Below are positions 7,600 through 15,825 of a stretch of 43,666 nt of DNA, piece by piece. The first letter of the stretch is position 1. Every line of letters starts with the position of its first letter. Under the pieces are notes generated by a model, which saw only the letters and a program-made list of their open reading frames with translations, had not been told where the DNA came from and made no database searches. Source of the stretch: Antarctobacter heliothermus (GTDB lineage Bacteria; Pseudomonadota; Alphaproteobacteria; Rhodobacterales; Rhodobacteraceae); the NCBI RefSeq assembly GCF_900188425.1, contig NZ_FZON01000045.1, forward strand, positions 1 through 43,666, given 5' to 3'. Position numbers and translations under genes: made by a program.

Positions 7600-8762
7600 A
7601 GGACACAGCCTATTTCGACGTCACCAGCTGCGATCTGGCGGAATTTGCGCGCCTGACCGGGCAAAGCCTGTCGCCCTCGGTTCTGCGCTTTGCCGCGACA
7701 GTGGACAAGAACGTGCCAATCTACGACATGGCGGCCCTTCAGGGCGTGTTGTCCGACCCGGCGCAACGCGCCGAACTGCTGGCCGAATGGGGCTTTGTGC
7801 TGGGCCGCTCTGCCGGGGTGCTGGTTCTGAAAACCGCCTATGCCGACACAGCCCCCATCGACGCGGCCACCGCGATCTTTGACCGGATCATCGCCCGCGA
7901 ACACGAGGCGGGCAAAGGCGCGGGCGACCATTTCGCCAAGGCCGGGTCCAACGCGCGGGTCTGGAACGCGCTGCAAAAGCACTGCATGGAGGACCCGCAG
8001 GCCTTTGCGCTGTACTACGGCAACACGGCCATCGCCGCCGTCTGCGAGGCATGGCTTGGCCCGTTCTACCAGATGACCGCACAGGTCAACCTTGTCCGCC
8101 CCGGCGGACAGGCCCAAAGCGCCCACCGCGACTATCACCTCGGGTTCCAGACCGCAGAGGTTGCGGCGCGGTTCCCGGCCCATGTGCATGACCTGTCGTC
8201 GGTGATGACGCTGCAAGGTGCCGTGGCCCATTGCGACATGCCGGTAGACAGCGGCCCGACCAAGCTGCTGCCGTTCTCGCAACTGTTCCGCCCCGGCTAC
8301 ATGGCCTACCGGCGCGACGATTTCCGCGAATTCTTTGAGGAAAACTGCATCCAGATGCCGCTGGCCAAAGGCGACGCACTGTTTTTCAACCCGGCACTGT
8401 TCCACGCCGCAGGCGAAAACCGCAGCGCGGACATCCAGCGCATGGCAAACCTGCTGCAGATTTCCTCGGCGCTGGGACGCGCGATGGAAACCATCGACCG
8501 CACCGCCATGTGCCGCGCGCTCTACCCGGCGATCCAGTCGCTGAGCGCCCAAGGCACGCTGGACGACGCAAACCTCAACGCCGCCATCGCGAGTGCTGCC
8601 GAGGGCTATTCCTTCCCCACCAACCTCGACAATGACCCGCCGCTGGGCGGTCTAGCCCCCGAAACCCAGAACGCCCTGTTCCACCGCGCCCTGACCGAAA
8701 ACCTCTCGCCCGAGGATTTCGCCCACGCGCTGGCAGTTCAGGACGCCCGCCGACAACCCTGA
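7596..8762 (+). CDS. Phytanoyl-CoA dioxygenase (PhyH) family Fe(II)/2-oxoglutarate oxygenase in the inositol operon
   Basis: A 388-residue protein with the PhyH double-stranded beta-helix fold. The iron-binding triad is readable: H177 and D179 in the AHRDYHLGF segment, and H270 in FNPALFHAAGENR. R276 is placed to bind 2-oxoglutarate. Such enzymes hydroxylate or demethylate small molecules using O2 and 2-oxoglutarate. The start at 7596 has a strong AGGAGG site upstream and overlaps the preceding stop by four bases (ATGA); an upstream in-frame ATG at 7416 would lie wholly inside the membrane-protein gene. It is followed by iolB after 13 bases. PhyH enzymes are not part of the known Iol pathway. 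A role in preparing a modified inositol (for example an O-methyl ether) for the pathway is my inference. Confidence 0.88.
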   Translation: MKDTAYFDVTSCDLAEFARLTGQSLSPSVLRFAATVDKNVPIYDMAALQGVLSDPAQRAELLAEWGFVLGRSAGVLVLKTAYADTAPIDAATAIFDRIIAREHEAGKGAGDHFAKAGSNARVWNALQKHCMEDPQAFALYYGNTAIAAVCEAWLGPFYQMTAQVNLVRPGGQAQSAHRDYHLGFQTAEVAARFPAHVHDLSSVMTLQGAVAHCDMPVDSGPTKLLPFSQLFRPGYMAYRRDDFREFFEENCIQMPLAKGDALFFNPALFHAAGENRSADIQRMANLLQISSALGRAMETIDRTAMCRALYPAIQSLSAQGTLDDANLNAAIASAAEGYSFPTNLDNDPPLGGLAPETQNALFHRALTENLSPEDFAHALAVQDARRQP

Positions 8763-8775
8763 CCGGAGACTTCTG

Positions 8776-9600
8776 ATGAGCCTGCTGCACCGAAAACCCA
8801 CTGCCACCACCGGCAAGGTCCATGAGATCACCGTCGCCAACGCCCGCACCCCCGACAGCCCCGACTGGGGCTACGTCGGCTTTGACCTCTGGCGCCTGAC
8901 AGCAGATCAACGCGCCGAAGGCTCCACCGGCGACCGTGAGGTCATCCTCGTGCTGGTCGAGGGCAAGGCCCACATCAGCGGCGGCGGCCACGACTTCGGC
9001 GAACTCGGCGACCGCATGACCGTCTTCGACAAACGCGCCCCCCATGCCGTCTACCTGCCCGCAGGCGCTGACTGGACCGCCGCCGCGACCACCGAATGCA
9101 CCCTCGCCGTCTGCTCTGCCCCCGCCATCGCCGACTACCCCGCAGCCCGGATCGGCCCGGACGGAATCGAGATGGTCAACCGCGGCAAAGGCACCAACAC
9201 CCGCCACATCCACCCCATCGCGATGGAGGAACGCGACATCGCCTCCTCGCTGCTGGTGACAGAGGTCTACACCCCCGCCGGGCACTGGTCCTCCTACCCA
9301 CCACACCGGCACGATGAGGACAATTTCCCCGACATGACCTACCTGGAGGAAACCTACTACCACCGCCTGAATCCGGCCCAAGGCTACGGTCACCAGCGCG
9401 TCTTCACCGAAGACGGCAGCCTTGACGTCACAATGTCCGTGTCCGATCACGACGTGGTGCTGGTTCCCAAAGGCCACCACCCTTGCGGCGCGCCCTACGG
9501 CTATGAAATGTACTACCTCAACGTCATGGCCGGACCGCTGCGCAAATGGCGGTTCCAGAACCACCCGGATCACGACTGGATCGCCCGGCGCGACGCCTGA
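8776..9600 (+). CDS. iolB: 5-deoxy-glucuronate isomerase IolB
   Basis: A 274-residue bicupin of normal IolB length. It isomerises 5-deoxy-D-glucuronate to 2-deoxy-5-keto-D-gluconate, the substrate of the IolC kinase. The C-terminal cupin carries the metal-binding motif in SSYPPHRHDEDNFPDMTYLEE near residues 174-195 and a further histidine in VPKGHHPCGAPYGYEMYYLNVM near 235. The short leader LLHRKPTATTGKVHEIT is typical. It is the last gene of the iol operon, 13 bases after the oxygenase, and is followed within 11 bases by a large inverted repeat. The operon order here, C-D-E-(membrane protein)-(oxygenase)-B, places the isomerase last. Confidence 0.96.
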   Translation: MSLLHRKPTATTGKVHEITVANARTPDSPDWGYVGFDLWRLTADQRAEGSTGDREVILVLVEGKAHISGGGHDFGELGDRMTVFDKRAPHAVYLPAGADWTAAATTECTLAVCSAPAIADYPAARIGPDGIEMVNRGKGTNTRHIHPIAMEERDIASSLLVTEVYTPAGHWSSYPPHRHDEDNFPDMTYLEETYYHRLNPAQGYGHQRVFTEDGSLDVTMSVSDHDVVLVPKGHHPCGAPYGYEMYYLNVMAGPLRKWRFQNHPDHDWIARRDA

Positions 9601-9610
9601 GAGTTTTCTT

Positions 9611-9681
9611 TTTTGGGTATTTGGACAGAGAAGAAGCCAAAGTTGCGCGCCCCAGCTTCTTCTTTGTGAAAATACCCAAAA
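9611..9681. repeat. Long inverted repeat (27-base arms) between convergent operons
   Basis: The left arm 9611-9637 begins TTTTGGGTATTTGG and ends GAGAAGAAGC. The right arm 9655-9681 is its reverse complement at 24 of 27 positions, around a 17-base loop. It begins 10 bases after the iolB stop and lies before the convergent oxidase gene stop at 9797. No run of Ts follows either arm, so it is not a textbook rho-independent terminator. The GGGTATTT/GAAGAAG arrangement resembles palindromic intergenic elements that I associate with Rhodobacteraceae, so it may be a dispersed repeat that also works as a bidirectional terminator or mRNA end stabiliser. The rest of 9601-9796 shows no gene. Confidence 0.85.
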
Positions 9682-9796
9682 GCAAGGCCGCAACCGGCGG
9701 GCGCATCCATATTGGAGCGCAACCTCTCCCCCACATGGCCCGAGCTCCCCGCCGCAGGCGGGGCGCGAGACACCCTGTGCGCCGCAGGCGCTCCGC

Positions 9797-11200
9797 TTAT
9801 TCCGGCAGCAGCTTGCCGGGGTTCAGGATGTTGTGCGGGTCCAGCGCCGCCTTGATCGCGCGCATCATGTCCAGCGCGACGGGGTCCTTGCGCCGCGCCA
9901 TGGAGGGGCGTTTGGCCAAACCGATGCCGTGTTCAGCGGAGAACGATCCGCCCAGTGCCAGCACCACATCCTCGACCGCCTCCATCACCGCGCCCTTGGC
10001 CTCTGGATCGGAGAGTTGCACCGAATAATGCACGTTGCCGTCCCCCAGATGCGCCACAACAGAGGTCCGCGCCCCTGCATCAATCCCGGCCAGCACGCTG
10101 TCGGCCTGTTCGAGAAACAGCCCGATCTTGTCCAGTGCCACCGCAACATCGTTGACCAGCACATTGGGCCGCGCATAGGCCAGTTCGGCGGCGGCCTCGC
10201 GCCGGGCCCACATCTCACCGCGTTGGGCGTCGTTCTGCGCCACAACGGCGTCCACAACCGCGCCGTCCTCCATCATCGTGGCCAGCACGTCCTCCAGATA
10301 CCCGGTCAGCGGCACCGCACCATCCGGTCCCGGCGTCACATCGCGCGGTGCTGTGGCCCCCAGTTCGACCAGGATATTGACCGCATGGTCCTGCGCAAAG
10401 GGGGCGCGGGTGCCGGGGTGCATGTCCGCGTAGGCCTTGAGGTAGTCGGCGGGCATGTATTCGAACGCCTCGACCGCGCCGCCGGTCAGATCCTGCAGGC
10501 GGTTCAGCACCTCCAGCGCGCCGGACAGCGTCTGCGTCGCCACCATCGCCGTGACATAGGCGCGGGGCTGCGGCACCAGTTTCAGCACCGCGCGCGTGAT
10601 CACGCCCAGTGTCCCCTCGGACCCGACCAGCAGGTGGCGCAGGTCATAGCCGGTATTGTTCTTGTGCAGGTCCGACAGCAGGTCCACCACCCGGCCATCT
10701 GCCAGCACCGCCTCCAGACCCAGCACCAGATCACGGGTGTTGCCATAGCGCAGCACGTTGGACCCGCCCGCATTGGTCGCCAGCAGCCCGCCGATCCGGG
10801 CCGAGCCGCGCGCGCCGAAGGTCATGGGAAAGCTGAGGCCCGCCGCACCGGCCGCCGCGTGCAAATCGCTGAGGATCACCCCTGCCTGAACCACTGCCAG
10901 CCGCGCGTCGGGACGGATGTCCTCGACTGCCGTCATCCGGTCCAGCGACAGCATGACCGCGCCCGCGCCATAGCTGCCGCCCGCCAGCCCGGTGTGACCT
11001 GACACCGGCACGACCGGCACCCGCGCGTCAGATGCGGCCTTGAGCACCGCCGACACCTCGGCGGTGTCGCGTGGACGGACCACGCACAGCGGGGTCCAGG
11101 CGAATTGCCCGGTCCAGTCGCGCGACCACGCCGCCATATCCTCGCCGGTCAGCAGGCCGCCCACGTCCAGCACGTCGCGCAGCCGGTCAATCAGGCTCAC
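9797..11200 (-). CDS. FAD-binding oxidoreductase, D-2-hydroxyacid dehydrogenase (GlcD/D2HGDH/D-LDH) type
   Basis: A 467-residue flavoprotein. An N-terminal PCMH/FAD_binding_4 domain (VPVVPVSGHTGLAGGSYG near residue 73, then ARGSARIGGLLATNAGGSN near 135) precedes a FAD-oxidase C domain ending AEHGIGLAKRPSM and LDPHNILNPGKLLPE. Enzymes of this build oxidise D-lactate, D-2-hydroxyglutarate or glycolate and pass electrons to the respiratory chain or an electron-transfer flavoprotein. The GTG at 11200 is chosen because it overlaps the previous gene's stop in GTGA and the conserved sequence (SLIDRLRDVLD) begins there; the in-frame ATG at 11242 would sit inside the upstream gene. Substrate cannot be told from sequence. 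It is convergent with the iol operon. Confidence 0.88.
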   Translation of the reverse strand: MSLIDRLRDVLDVGGLLTGEDMAAWSRDWTGQFAWTPLCVVRPRDTAEVSAVLKAASDARVPVVPVSGHTGLAGGSYGAGAVMLSLDRMTAVEDIRPDARLAVVQAGVILSDLHAAAGAAGLSFPMTFGARGSARIGGLLATNAGGSNVLRYGNTRDLVLGLEAVLADGRVVDLLSDLHKNNTGYDLRHLLVGSEGTLGVITRAVLKLVPQPRAYVTAMVATQTLSGALEVLNRLQDLTGGAVEAFEYMPADYLKAYADMHPGTRAPFAQDHAVNILVELGATAPRDVTPGPDGAVPLTGYLEDVLATMMEDGAVVDAVVAQNDAQRGEMWARREAAAELAYARPNVLVNDVAVALDKIGLFLEQADSVLAGIDAGARTSVVAHLGDGNVHYSVQLSDPEAKGAVMEAVEDVVLALGGSFSAEHGIGLAKRPSMARRKDPVALDMMRAIKAALDPHNILNPGKLLPE

Positions 11201-12003
11201 TCTGGTACCTCGAAGGTCAGCGAAGCCCAGAGGCTTTCCCACGCCGGATCGGTGTCCCCGGTGACCTCCAGTTCGCGCATGACAACCGCGTCCACCAGGT
11301 AGAAATGCCCCGGCGTGACCTCGACCACCGCGCGGCCTTGATCATCGGTGCGGTACAGGCGGATCGTGACCTCGCCCGCCGCGTCGCGTTCAAACAGTTC
11401 CACCTGCACATCGGCGCGCGGTGCGCCCTGGTACAGCACCTGCACCGGGAACCCGCCCGAGAGGTCGTCGGTATAGGGGTTCGCCTCGGCCACGATTTCG
11501 CTCAGCAGACCGACCTCGCGGTCAGCCCCCGCGCCGTCACCCAGCGCGACAAGGCTCTTGGCGTGGCGCGAATAGCGTTCATAGACCCGCTCTTGGCCCA
11601 GACCGCGTTCCAGGTGCCGGTCGATGGCCCAGGTAAAATCCTTGTGTTCGCAAAAGGCGGTGAACTTTTCCCACTCGCGGTAGGTCAGGCTGTAGTCCCG
11701 CGTGACATGTACGATCGTGGCCAGCCCGGTGCCCTCTGGCACCATGTTCAGCGCCGGTTTGTCGCCCAATCGTCCCTCGACCGGCTGAATGCCCGCGTCG
11801 GTGACAATCTCGAACCGGGTGAAATTTTGCGGGTTATAGCTGTAGGTTGCGCCTTTGAGTTCTGTCCCGACAAGGGTTTGCGCCATCACCGGCGCGCCCT
11901 CGGCCAGTTCGAAACCCTCCGGCTCGATCCAGAATTCATGCGCCGAAAGCGGTGAGGCCAGCAGGGTCAGTGCCCAGATCAAGCGGTTCGGGTGGCGTAT
12001 CAT
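11197..12003 (-). CDS. DUF4198 (NikK-like) periplasmic protein
   Basis: A 268-residue exported protein. Residues 1 to about 21 form a signal peptide (basic MIRHPNR, hydrophobic core, PLSA cleavage site). After cleavage the mature chain would begin with His in HEFWIEPEGF, the hallmark start of DUF4198. Some family members are periplasmic metal (nickel) handling proteins in which that N-terminal His takes part in metal binding. The C-terminal part (VQVLYQGAPRADVQVELFERDAAG, then YRTDDQGRAVVEVTPGHFYLVDA) is a beta-sandwich-like domain common to the family. It overlaps the start of the FAD oxidoreductase gene by four bases, so the two are co-translated, an unusual partnership. Its specific ligand is unknown. 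The start at 12003 fits the signal peptide. Confidence 0.82.
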   Translation of the reverse strand: MIRHPNRLIWALTLLASPLSAHEFWIEPEGFELAEGAPVMAQTLVGTELKGATYSYNPQNFTRFEIVTDAGIQPVEGRLGDKPALNMVPEGTGLATIVHVTRDYSLTYREWEKFTAFCEHKDFTWAIDRHLERGLGQERVYERYSRHAKSLVALGDGAGADREVGLLSEIVAEANPYTDDLSGGFPVQVLYQGAPRADVQVELFERDAAGEVTIRLYRTDDQGRAVVEVTPGHFYLVDAVVMRELEVTGDTDPAWESLWASLTFEVPE

Positions 12004-12065
12004 GTGGCGTTCCTTTGGGCTGCGCTTGGCGTCAATCTAGCGCCCTGAGCCACAGCCGCAACGGG

Positions 12066-12527
12066 TCACGCCATGCCGCGCAGCCGGTTTTCCATATCAC
12101 CCGCCAGTTCGCCCACCCGTCTGCGGAACCGTTTGTCGATGCCGCCGCGCGCCAGCTTGATGGATTGCAGGAACAACCGCGCCGACAGTGTCTTGGCGCC
12201 CAGTACGCTGGTAACATAGATCCGCGTCCGGGTCGGTGACAGCGCCACGACATCCAACGTCAACGCCATTTCAAGCCCCCCCGACACGCTGTCAAAGACC
12301 ATCCGGTCGGGCGGGTCATAGGTCGACAGTGTCACCGCCGCGACGCGTTTCTTGCCGCGAAACTGGAATGTCGCGCGCCATGCCATGCCCGCGCCGGGGC
12401 CGTCCTGGGTGCGGATGATTTCGGTACCGCGTCGCATCGCCTGCCGTTCGATGGTGTCAAAGTCCGATAACAGGGCAAAGACCCGGTCTTGCGGGGCGTC
12501 GATGTCTTCGCGTGCCGTCAGCTCCAT
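12066..12527 (-). CDS. SRPBCC family protein
   Basis: A 153-residue single-domain protein of the START/Bet v1-like SRPBCC fold, with the typical opening MELTAREDIDAPQDRVFALLSDFDTIE and the strand TRIYVTSVLGAKTL further on. Such proteins bind hydrophobic ligands in a deep pocket; no specific ligand is indicated. The start at 12527 is favoured because the conserved fold begins there; the in-frame ATG at 12593 would add 22 basic, non-conserved residues. The C-terminal helix with many Arg residues (FRRRVGELAGDMENRLRGMA) fits the long alpha-helix of the fold. It lies 62 bases downstream of the DUF4198 gene start on the same strand and 84 bases past nudC. Confidence 0.85.
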   Translation of the reverse strand: MELTAREDIDAPQDRVFALLSDFDTIERQAMRRGTEIIRTQDGPGAGMAWRATFQFRGKKRVAAVTLSTYDPPDRMVFDSVSGGLEMALTLDVVALSPTRTRIYVTSVLGAKTLSARLFLQSIKLARGGIDKRFRRRVGELAGDMENRLRGMA

Positions 12528-12611
12528 ATGCCTGCTCTTGCCTCTTTTTTTCGGCCTGTTTCGGGTCGATTTCTGCGGGCCGATTTCCGGCACTTTACCC
12601 CAACAGCGATG

Positions 12612-13577
12612 TCAGTCCAGTCTATCCGCCATCCAGTTGCGCAACAGAAAATGCGCAATTGCCCCTTTCCGGGCGGGCAGCAGATCGGGACGTTGTCCGG
12701 CGGCGGCCTCTGCCAGATCCTCGCGGGTGATCCACATGGCGTCTTCCAGTTCGGCCGGGTCGACGGTGATGTCCTCGTCCAGCGCCTCGCCGTGACAGCC
12801 GATCATCAAGGAGGCCGGAAAGGCCCAGGGCTGGCTGGCAAGGTATCGGACAGGGCCGACGCGGATGCCCGCCTCTTCCCAGACCTCGCGGCGGACGGCG
12901 GCCTCTATCGTCTCGCCCGGTTCAACGAACCCGGCCAGGCAGGAATACATCCCCTGCGGCCACATCGGAGAGCGGCCCAGCAGCGCGCGGTTGCCCCGGG
13001 TGATCAGCATGATCACCACCGGATCGGTGCGCGGGAAATGGTGCCCGCCGCAGGCCGGGCAGATCCGCTGCCAACCGGCCTGGTGCATCTCTGACGCCAC
13101 CCCGCAGCGCGAGCAGAATTTGTGCGACGCGTGCCAGCCGAACACCGCCTTGGCTGTCGCCGTCAGTTCCGCGTCGCGCGGGGTCAGCTGGGTCATGATG
13201 CGGCGCAGCTCGGCAAAGCGGCCCTCAGGGCAGCTCGGGTGGCTGTATTCGCTGGCATCAAGGAACGACGCCTGCGCCTCGGCGTCGAAATCCTGCGGCA
13301 GCCAGCCGGAGATGTCATGCGCAAAGACCGCCGCGCCGTCCTCGCGGCCCAGCAGGATCGGCGGGCCGCCCGCCTCGGCCAGGATCGGGTGATCCAGCGG
13401 CAGGCGCAGCGCGCTCAGCGCCCCGTCCCCGGTCACCAGCGGCTTGCCCCGCCAGATCGGCAGCGTGCGCGCCGCCGGGTCCTGCATCGCCGCCGCCAAT
13501 GCGCCGACATCACCCCGGATCTCTGCCGCGCGGTCCAGCGCCGATCCACCGAATGTCACCTGTTCCGCGTGTCTCAT
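12612..13577 (-). CDS. nudC: NAD(+) diphosphatase NudC (NADH pyrophosphatase / RNA deNADding type)
   Basis: A 321-residue Nudix hydrolase. The N-terminal substrate domain is followed by a zinc ribbon with CSRCG and CPACG pairs at about residues 150-171. Next is the Nudix box GFVEPGETIEAAVRREVWEE (GX5EX7REUXEEXGU) near 214-236. The NudC-specific SQPWAFPASLM motif follows about 16 residues later. The enzyme splits NAD(H) to NMN(H) and AMP, and bacterial NudC can remove NAD caps from RNA. The start at 13577 (MRHAEQVTF) is chosen over an in-frame ATG at 13640, which would add 21 non-conserved residues. It is divergent from the nucleotidase gene, with 184 bases between the starts. Confidence 0.94.
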   Translation of the reverse strand: MRHAEQVTFGGSALDRAAEIRGDVGALAAAMQDPAARTLPIWRGKPLVTGDGALSALRLPLDHPILAEAGGPPILLGREDGAAVFAHDISGWLPQDFDAEAQASFLDASEYSHPSCPEGRFAELRRIMTQLTPRDAELTATAKAVFGWHASHKFCSRCGVASEMHQAGWQRICPACGGHHFPRTDPVVIMLITRGNRALLGRSPMWPQGMYSCLAGFVEPGETIEAAVRREVWEEAGIRVGPVRYLASQPWAFPASLMIGCHGEALDEDITVDPAELEDAMWITREDLAEAAAGQRPDLLPARKGAIAHFLLRNWMADRLD

Positions 13578-13696
13578 GCCTGCCCCCTGCTGCTGGCCGC
13601 AACCTGCCCATCGCCGGGCCGAAATGTAAACCTGCGGCACGATTATCTTTGGTACAATGCCGCACCCTCGCTAAACTCGGGACTTGATAACCGTGA

Positions 13697-13714
13697 CTGT
13701 CATGCGACTGTCGA
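13697..13714 (+). promoter_or_regulatory. Pho-box-like direct repeat upstream of the cpdB-type gene
   Basis: CTGTCAT (13697-13703), then GCGA, then CTGTCGA (13708-13714). This matches the PhoB-site pattern of two CTGTCAT heptamers with a four-base spacer at 12 of 14 repeat positions. It lies 48 bases before the start codon of an exported nucleotide phosphatase, a normal PhoB target. The spacer is less AT-rich than the consensus. No protein evidence is available from sequence alone. Confidence 0.6.
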
Positions 13715-13761
13715 AAAAGAGGTGCATGGGGGTCGCCAGACCGAAACACGAAAGGTTTCCC

Positions 13762-15738
13762 ATGTCCTTGCCCAACGCCCCCCTTTCGCGCCGCCAGTTC
13801 CTGGCCGGCACCACCGCCGGAGCCGCCTTGATCACGCTGCACCCCTATTCCGCAAACGCCGCCACCAATCAGGCCCACCTGCGGATCATGGAAACGACGG
13901 ACATCCACGTCCACGTCCACCCCTACGACTATTACGCCGACCGCCCCGTCGACACGGTCGGCCTGTCGCGCACCGCGTCCATCATCGACGGCATCCGCGC
14001 CGAGGCGACCAACACCCTGCTGGTGGACAACGGCGACTTTCTACAGGGCAACCCGATGGGCGATTACATCGCCTATGAGCGCGGCATGAAAGAGGGCGAC
14101 ATGCACCCGGTCGTCACCGCGATGAACACGCTGGGGTTTGACGCGGCGACGGTGGGCAACCACGAATTCAACTACGGCCTCGATTTCCTGATGAAATCCA
14201 TGGCGGGCGCGGATTTCCCGGTGGTGCTGGCAAACCTGGCCAAGACCCAGGGCGCCACCCCGCGCGAGGATGAAACCCTGTTCAAACCCTATGTGATCCT
14301 TGACCGGATGCTGACCGACGGCGCGGGCGAAAGCCATGCCATCAAGGTCGGCGTGATCGGGTTCACCCCGCCGCAGGTGATGAACTGGGACCGCAAACAC
14401 CTCGAGGGCAATGTCACCGCCCGCGACATCGTCACCACCGCCCGCGCCTATGTGCCCGAAATGCTGGAACAGGGGGCGGAAATCATCATCGCCCTGTCGC
14501 ACTCCGGCATCGGCTCTGCCGACCACACCGACGGCATGGAAAACGCCAGCGTGCCACTGGCCGAGGTTGACGGCATCGACGCCATCATGACCGGGCATTC
14601 GCACCTTGTGTTCCCCTCGCCCACCTATGCGGACTACGCCGCCGTCGACGTGGACGCAGGAACGATCCACGGCAAACCCGCCGTCATGGGCGGCTTCTGG
14701 GGCTCTCACATGGGGCTGATCGACCTGCTGCTGGAACGCGACGGCAACACATGGCGCGTGGTCTCCACCACGTCAGAGGCGCGCCCGATCTCCAAGCGCA
14801 ACGAGGACCGCAGCTATACCGCTCTGGTCGAGGATTATCAGCCCGTCATCGACGCCACCCAACAGGACCACGACGAAACGCTGGCCTATGTGCGCCGCGC
14901 CGTGGGCCAGACCTCGGCCCCGCTGCACAGCTATTTTGCGCTGGTCGCCGATGATCCCTCGGTGCAGATCGTGTCGATTGCGCAGAAATGGTACATCGAA
15001 CAGATGATGGTCGGCACCGAACATGAGGGCCTGCCGATCCTCTCTGCCGCCGCCCCCTTCAAGGCCGGCGGCCGGGGTGGCCCGGAATACTACACCGATG
15101 TCGCGCCGGGTGCCGTGGCGATCAAGAACGTCGCCGACCTGTATCTCTACCCCAACACCGTGCGCGCGGTGCGGGTCACCGGCGCACAGGTCAAAGGCTG
15201 GCTGGAACGCTCTGCCGGGATGTTCAACCAGATCGACGTGGGCGCGCAGGACGCCTTGCTGCTGAACCCGTCCTTCCCGTCCTACAATTTCGACGTGATC
15301 GACGGCGTGACCTATCAGATCGACCTCAGCCAGCCGTCGCGCTTTGGCCCCAAGGGTGAGCTGGAGAACCCCGATGCCAGCCGCATCGTCGATCTGCAAT
15401 ACAACGGCGAGCCCGTGACCGATGACATGGAATTCATCATCGCCACCAACAACTACCGCGCCTCGGGCGGCGGCGATTTCCCCGGGGCCAAGGGTGACAC
15501 CATCATATTCGAGGCCCCCGACACCAACCGCGACGTGATCGTGCGCTACATCGTCGAACAGGGCACCATCAACCCCTCGGCGGATGCCAATTGGTCGTTC
15601 AAACCGCTCGAAGGGACCAGCGTCCTGTTCGAAACCGGCCCCAAGGCGCGCGACTACATCAATGACGTCAAGGCCGTGACCATCGAGGACGCAGGAGAGG
15701 GCGCAGACGGCTTCGCCCTGTTCCGCATCAACCTGTAA
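13762..15738 (+). CDS. cpdB: Tat-exported 2',3'-cyclic-nucleotide 2'-phosphodiesterase/3'-nucleotidase (CpdB type)
   Basis: A 658-residue secreted phosphoesterase. It opens with a twin-arginine signal ([15 protein letters not shown], then cleavage near SANA). The N-terminal metallophosphatase domain has the di-metal motifs [15 protein letters not shown] near residue 42, [14 protein letters not shown] near 88, [12 protein letters not shown] near 132, ALSHSGIG near 244 and TGHSHLVFP near 280. A C-terminal 5'-nucleotidase substrate-binding domain follows ([19 protein letters not shown], then [15 protein letters not shown]). It frees phosphate and nucleosides from nucleotides in the periplasm. 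The start at 13762 begins the Tat signal and has AAAGG upstream; an in-frame ATG at 13684 would include the Pho-box-like repeat. Export by Tat fits folding with metal in the cytoplasm. It may supply nucleosides to the salvage operon at 33905-38469. Confidence 0.93.
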   Translation: MSLPNAPLSRRQFLAGTTAGAALITLHPYSANAATNQAHLRIMETTDIHVHVHPYDYYADRPVDTVGLSRTASIIDGIRAEATNTLLVDNGDFLQGNPMGDYIAYERGMKEGDMHPVVTAMNTLGFDAATVGNHEFNYGLDFLMKSMAGADFPVVLANLAKTQGATPREDETLFKPYVILDRMLTDGAGESHAIKVGVIGFTPPQVMNWDRKHLEGNVTARDIVTTARAYVPEMLEQGAEIIIALSHSGIGSADHTDGMENASVPLAEVDGIDAIMTGHSHLVFPSPTYADYAAVDVDAGTIHGKPAVMGGFWGSHMGLIDLLLERDGNTWRVVSTTSEARPISKRNEDRSYTALVEDYQPVIDATQQDHDETLAYVRRAVGQTSAPLHSYFALVADDPSVQIVSIAQKWYIEQMMVGTEHEGLPILSAAAPFKAGGRGGPEYYTDVAPGAVAIKNVADLYLYPNTVRAVRVTGAQVKGWLERSAGMFNQIDVGAQDALLLNPSFPSYNFDVIDGVTYQIDLSQPSRFGPKGELENPDASRIVDLQYNGEPVTDDMEFIIATNNYRASGGGDFPGAKGDTIIFEAPDTNRDVIVRYIVEQGTINPSADANWSFKPLEGTSVLFETGPKARDYINDVKAVTIEDAGEGADGFALFRINL

Positions 15739-15761
15739 GATCACGACATATCTTGTGACGG

Positions 15762-15783
15762 CGGGCGGCTTTCGGGCCGCCCG
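15762..15783 (+). terminator. Hairpin terminator after the nucleotidase gene
   Basis: CGGGCGGC (15762-15769) pairs perfectly with GCCGCCCG (15776-15783) around TTTCGG. It starts 24 bases after the stop. The following bases (TTGCCGTTG) are only weakly T-rich, so termination may be inefficient. Confidence 0.6.
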
Positions 15784-15825
15784 TTGCCGTTGTACGCCAC
15801 AGCCATCCCCAAAGCAGGACCAACC

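Noticed and set aside
9422-11002. 526-codon open frame on the plus strand opposite the FAD oxidoreductase
   Set aside because: It runs out of iolB in another frame, through the hairpin repeat and antisense to a conserved flavoprotein; the translation is low complexity.
11200-11242. Alternative upstream ATG for the FAD oxidoreductase
   Set aside because: The extra 14 residues lie inside the upstream coding region, while the GTG at 11200 overlaps the previous stop and begins the conserved sequence.
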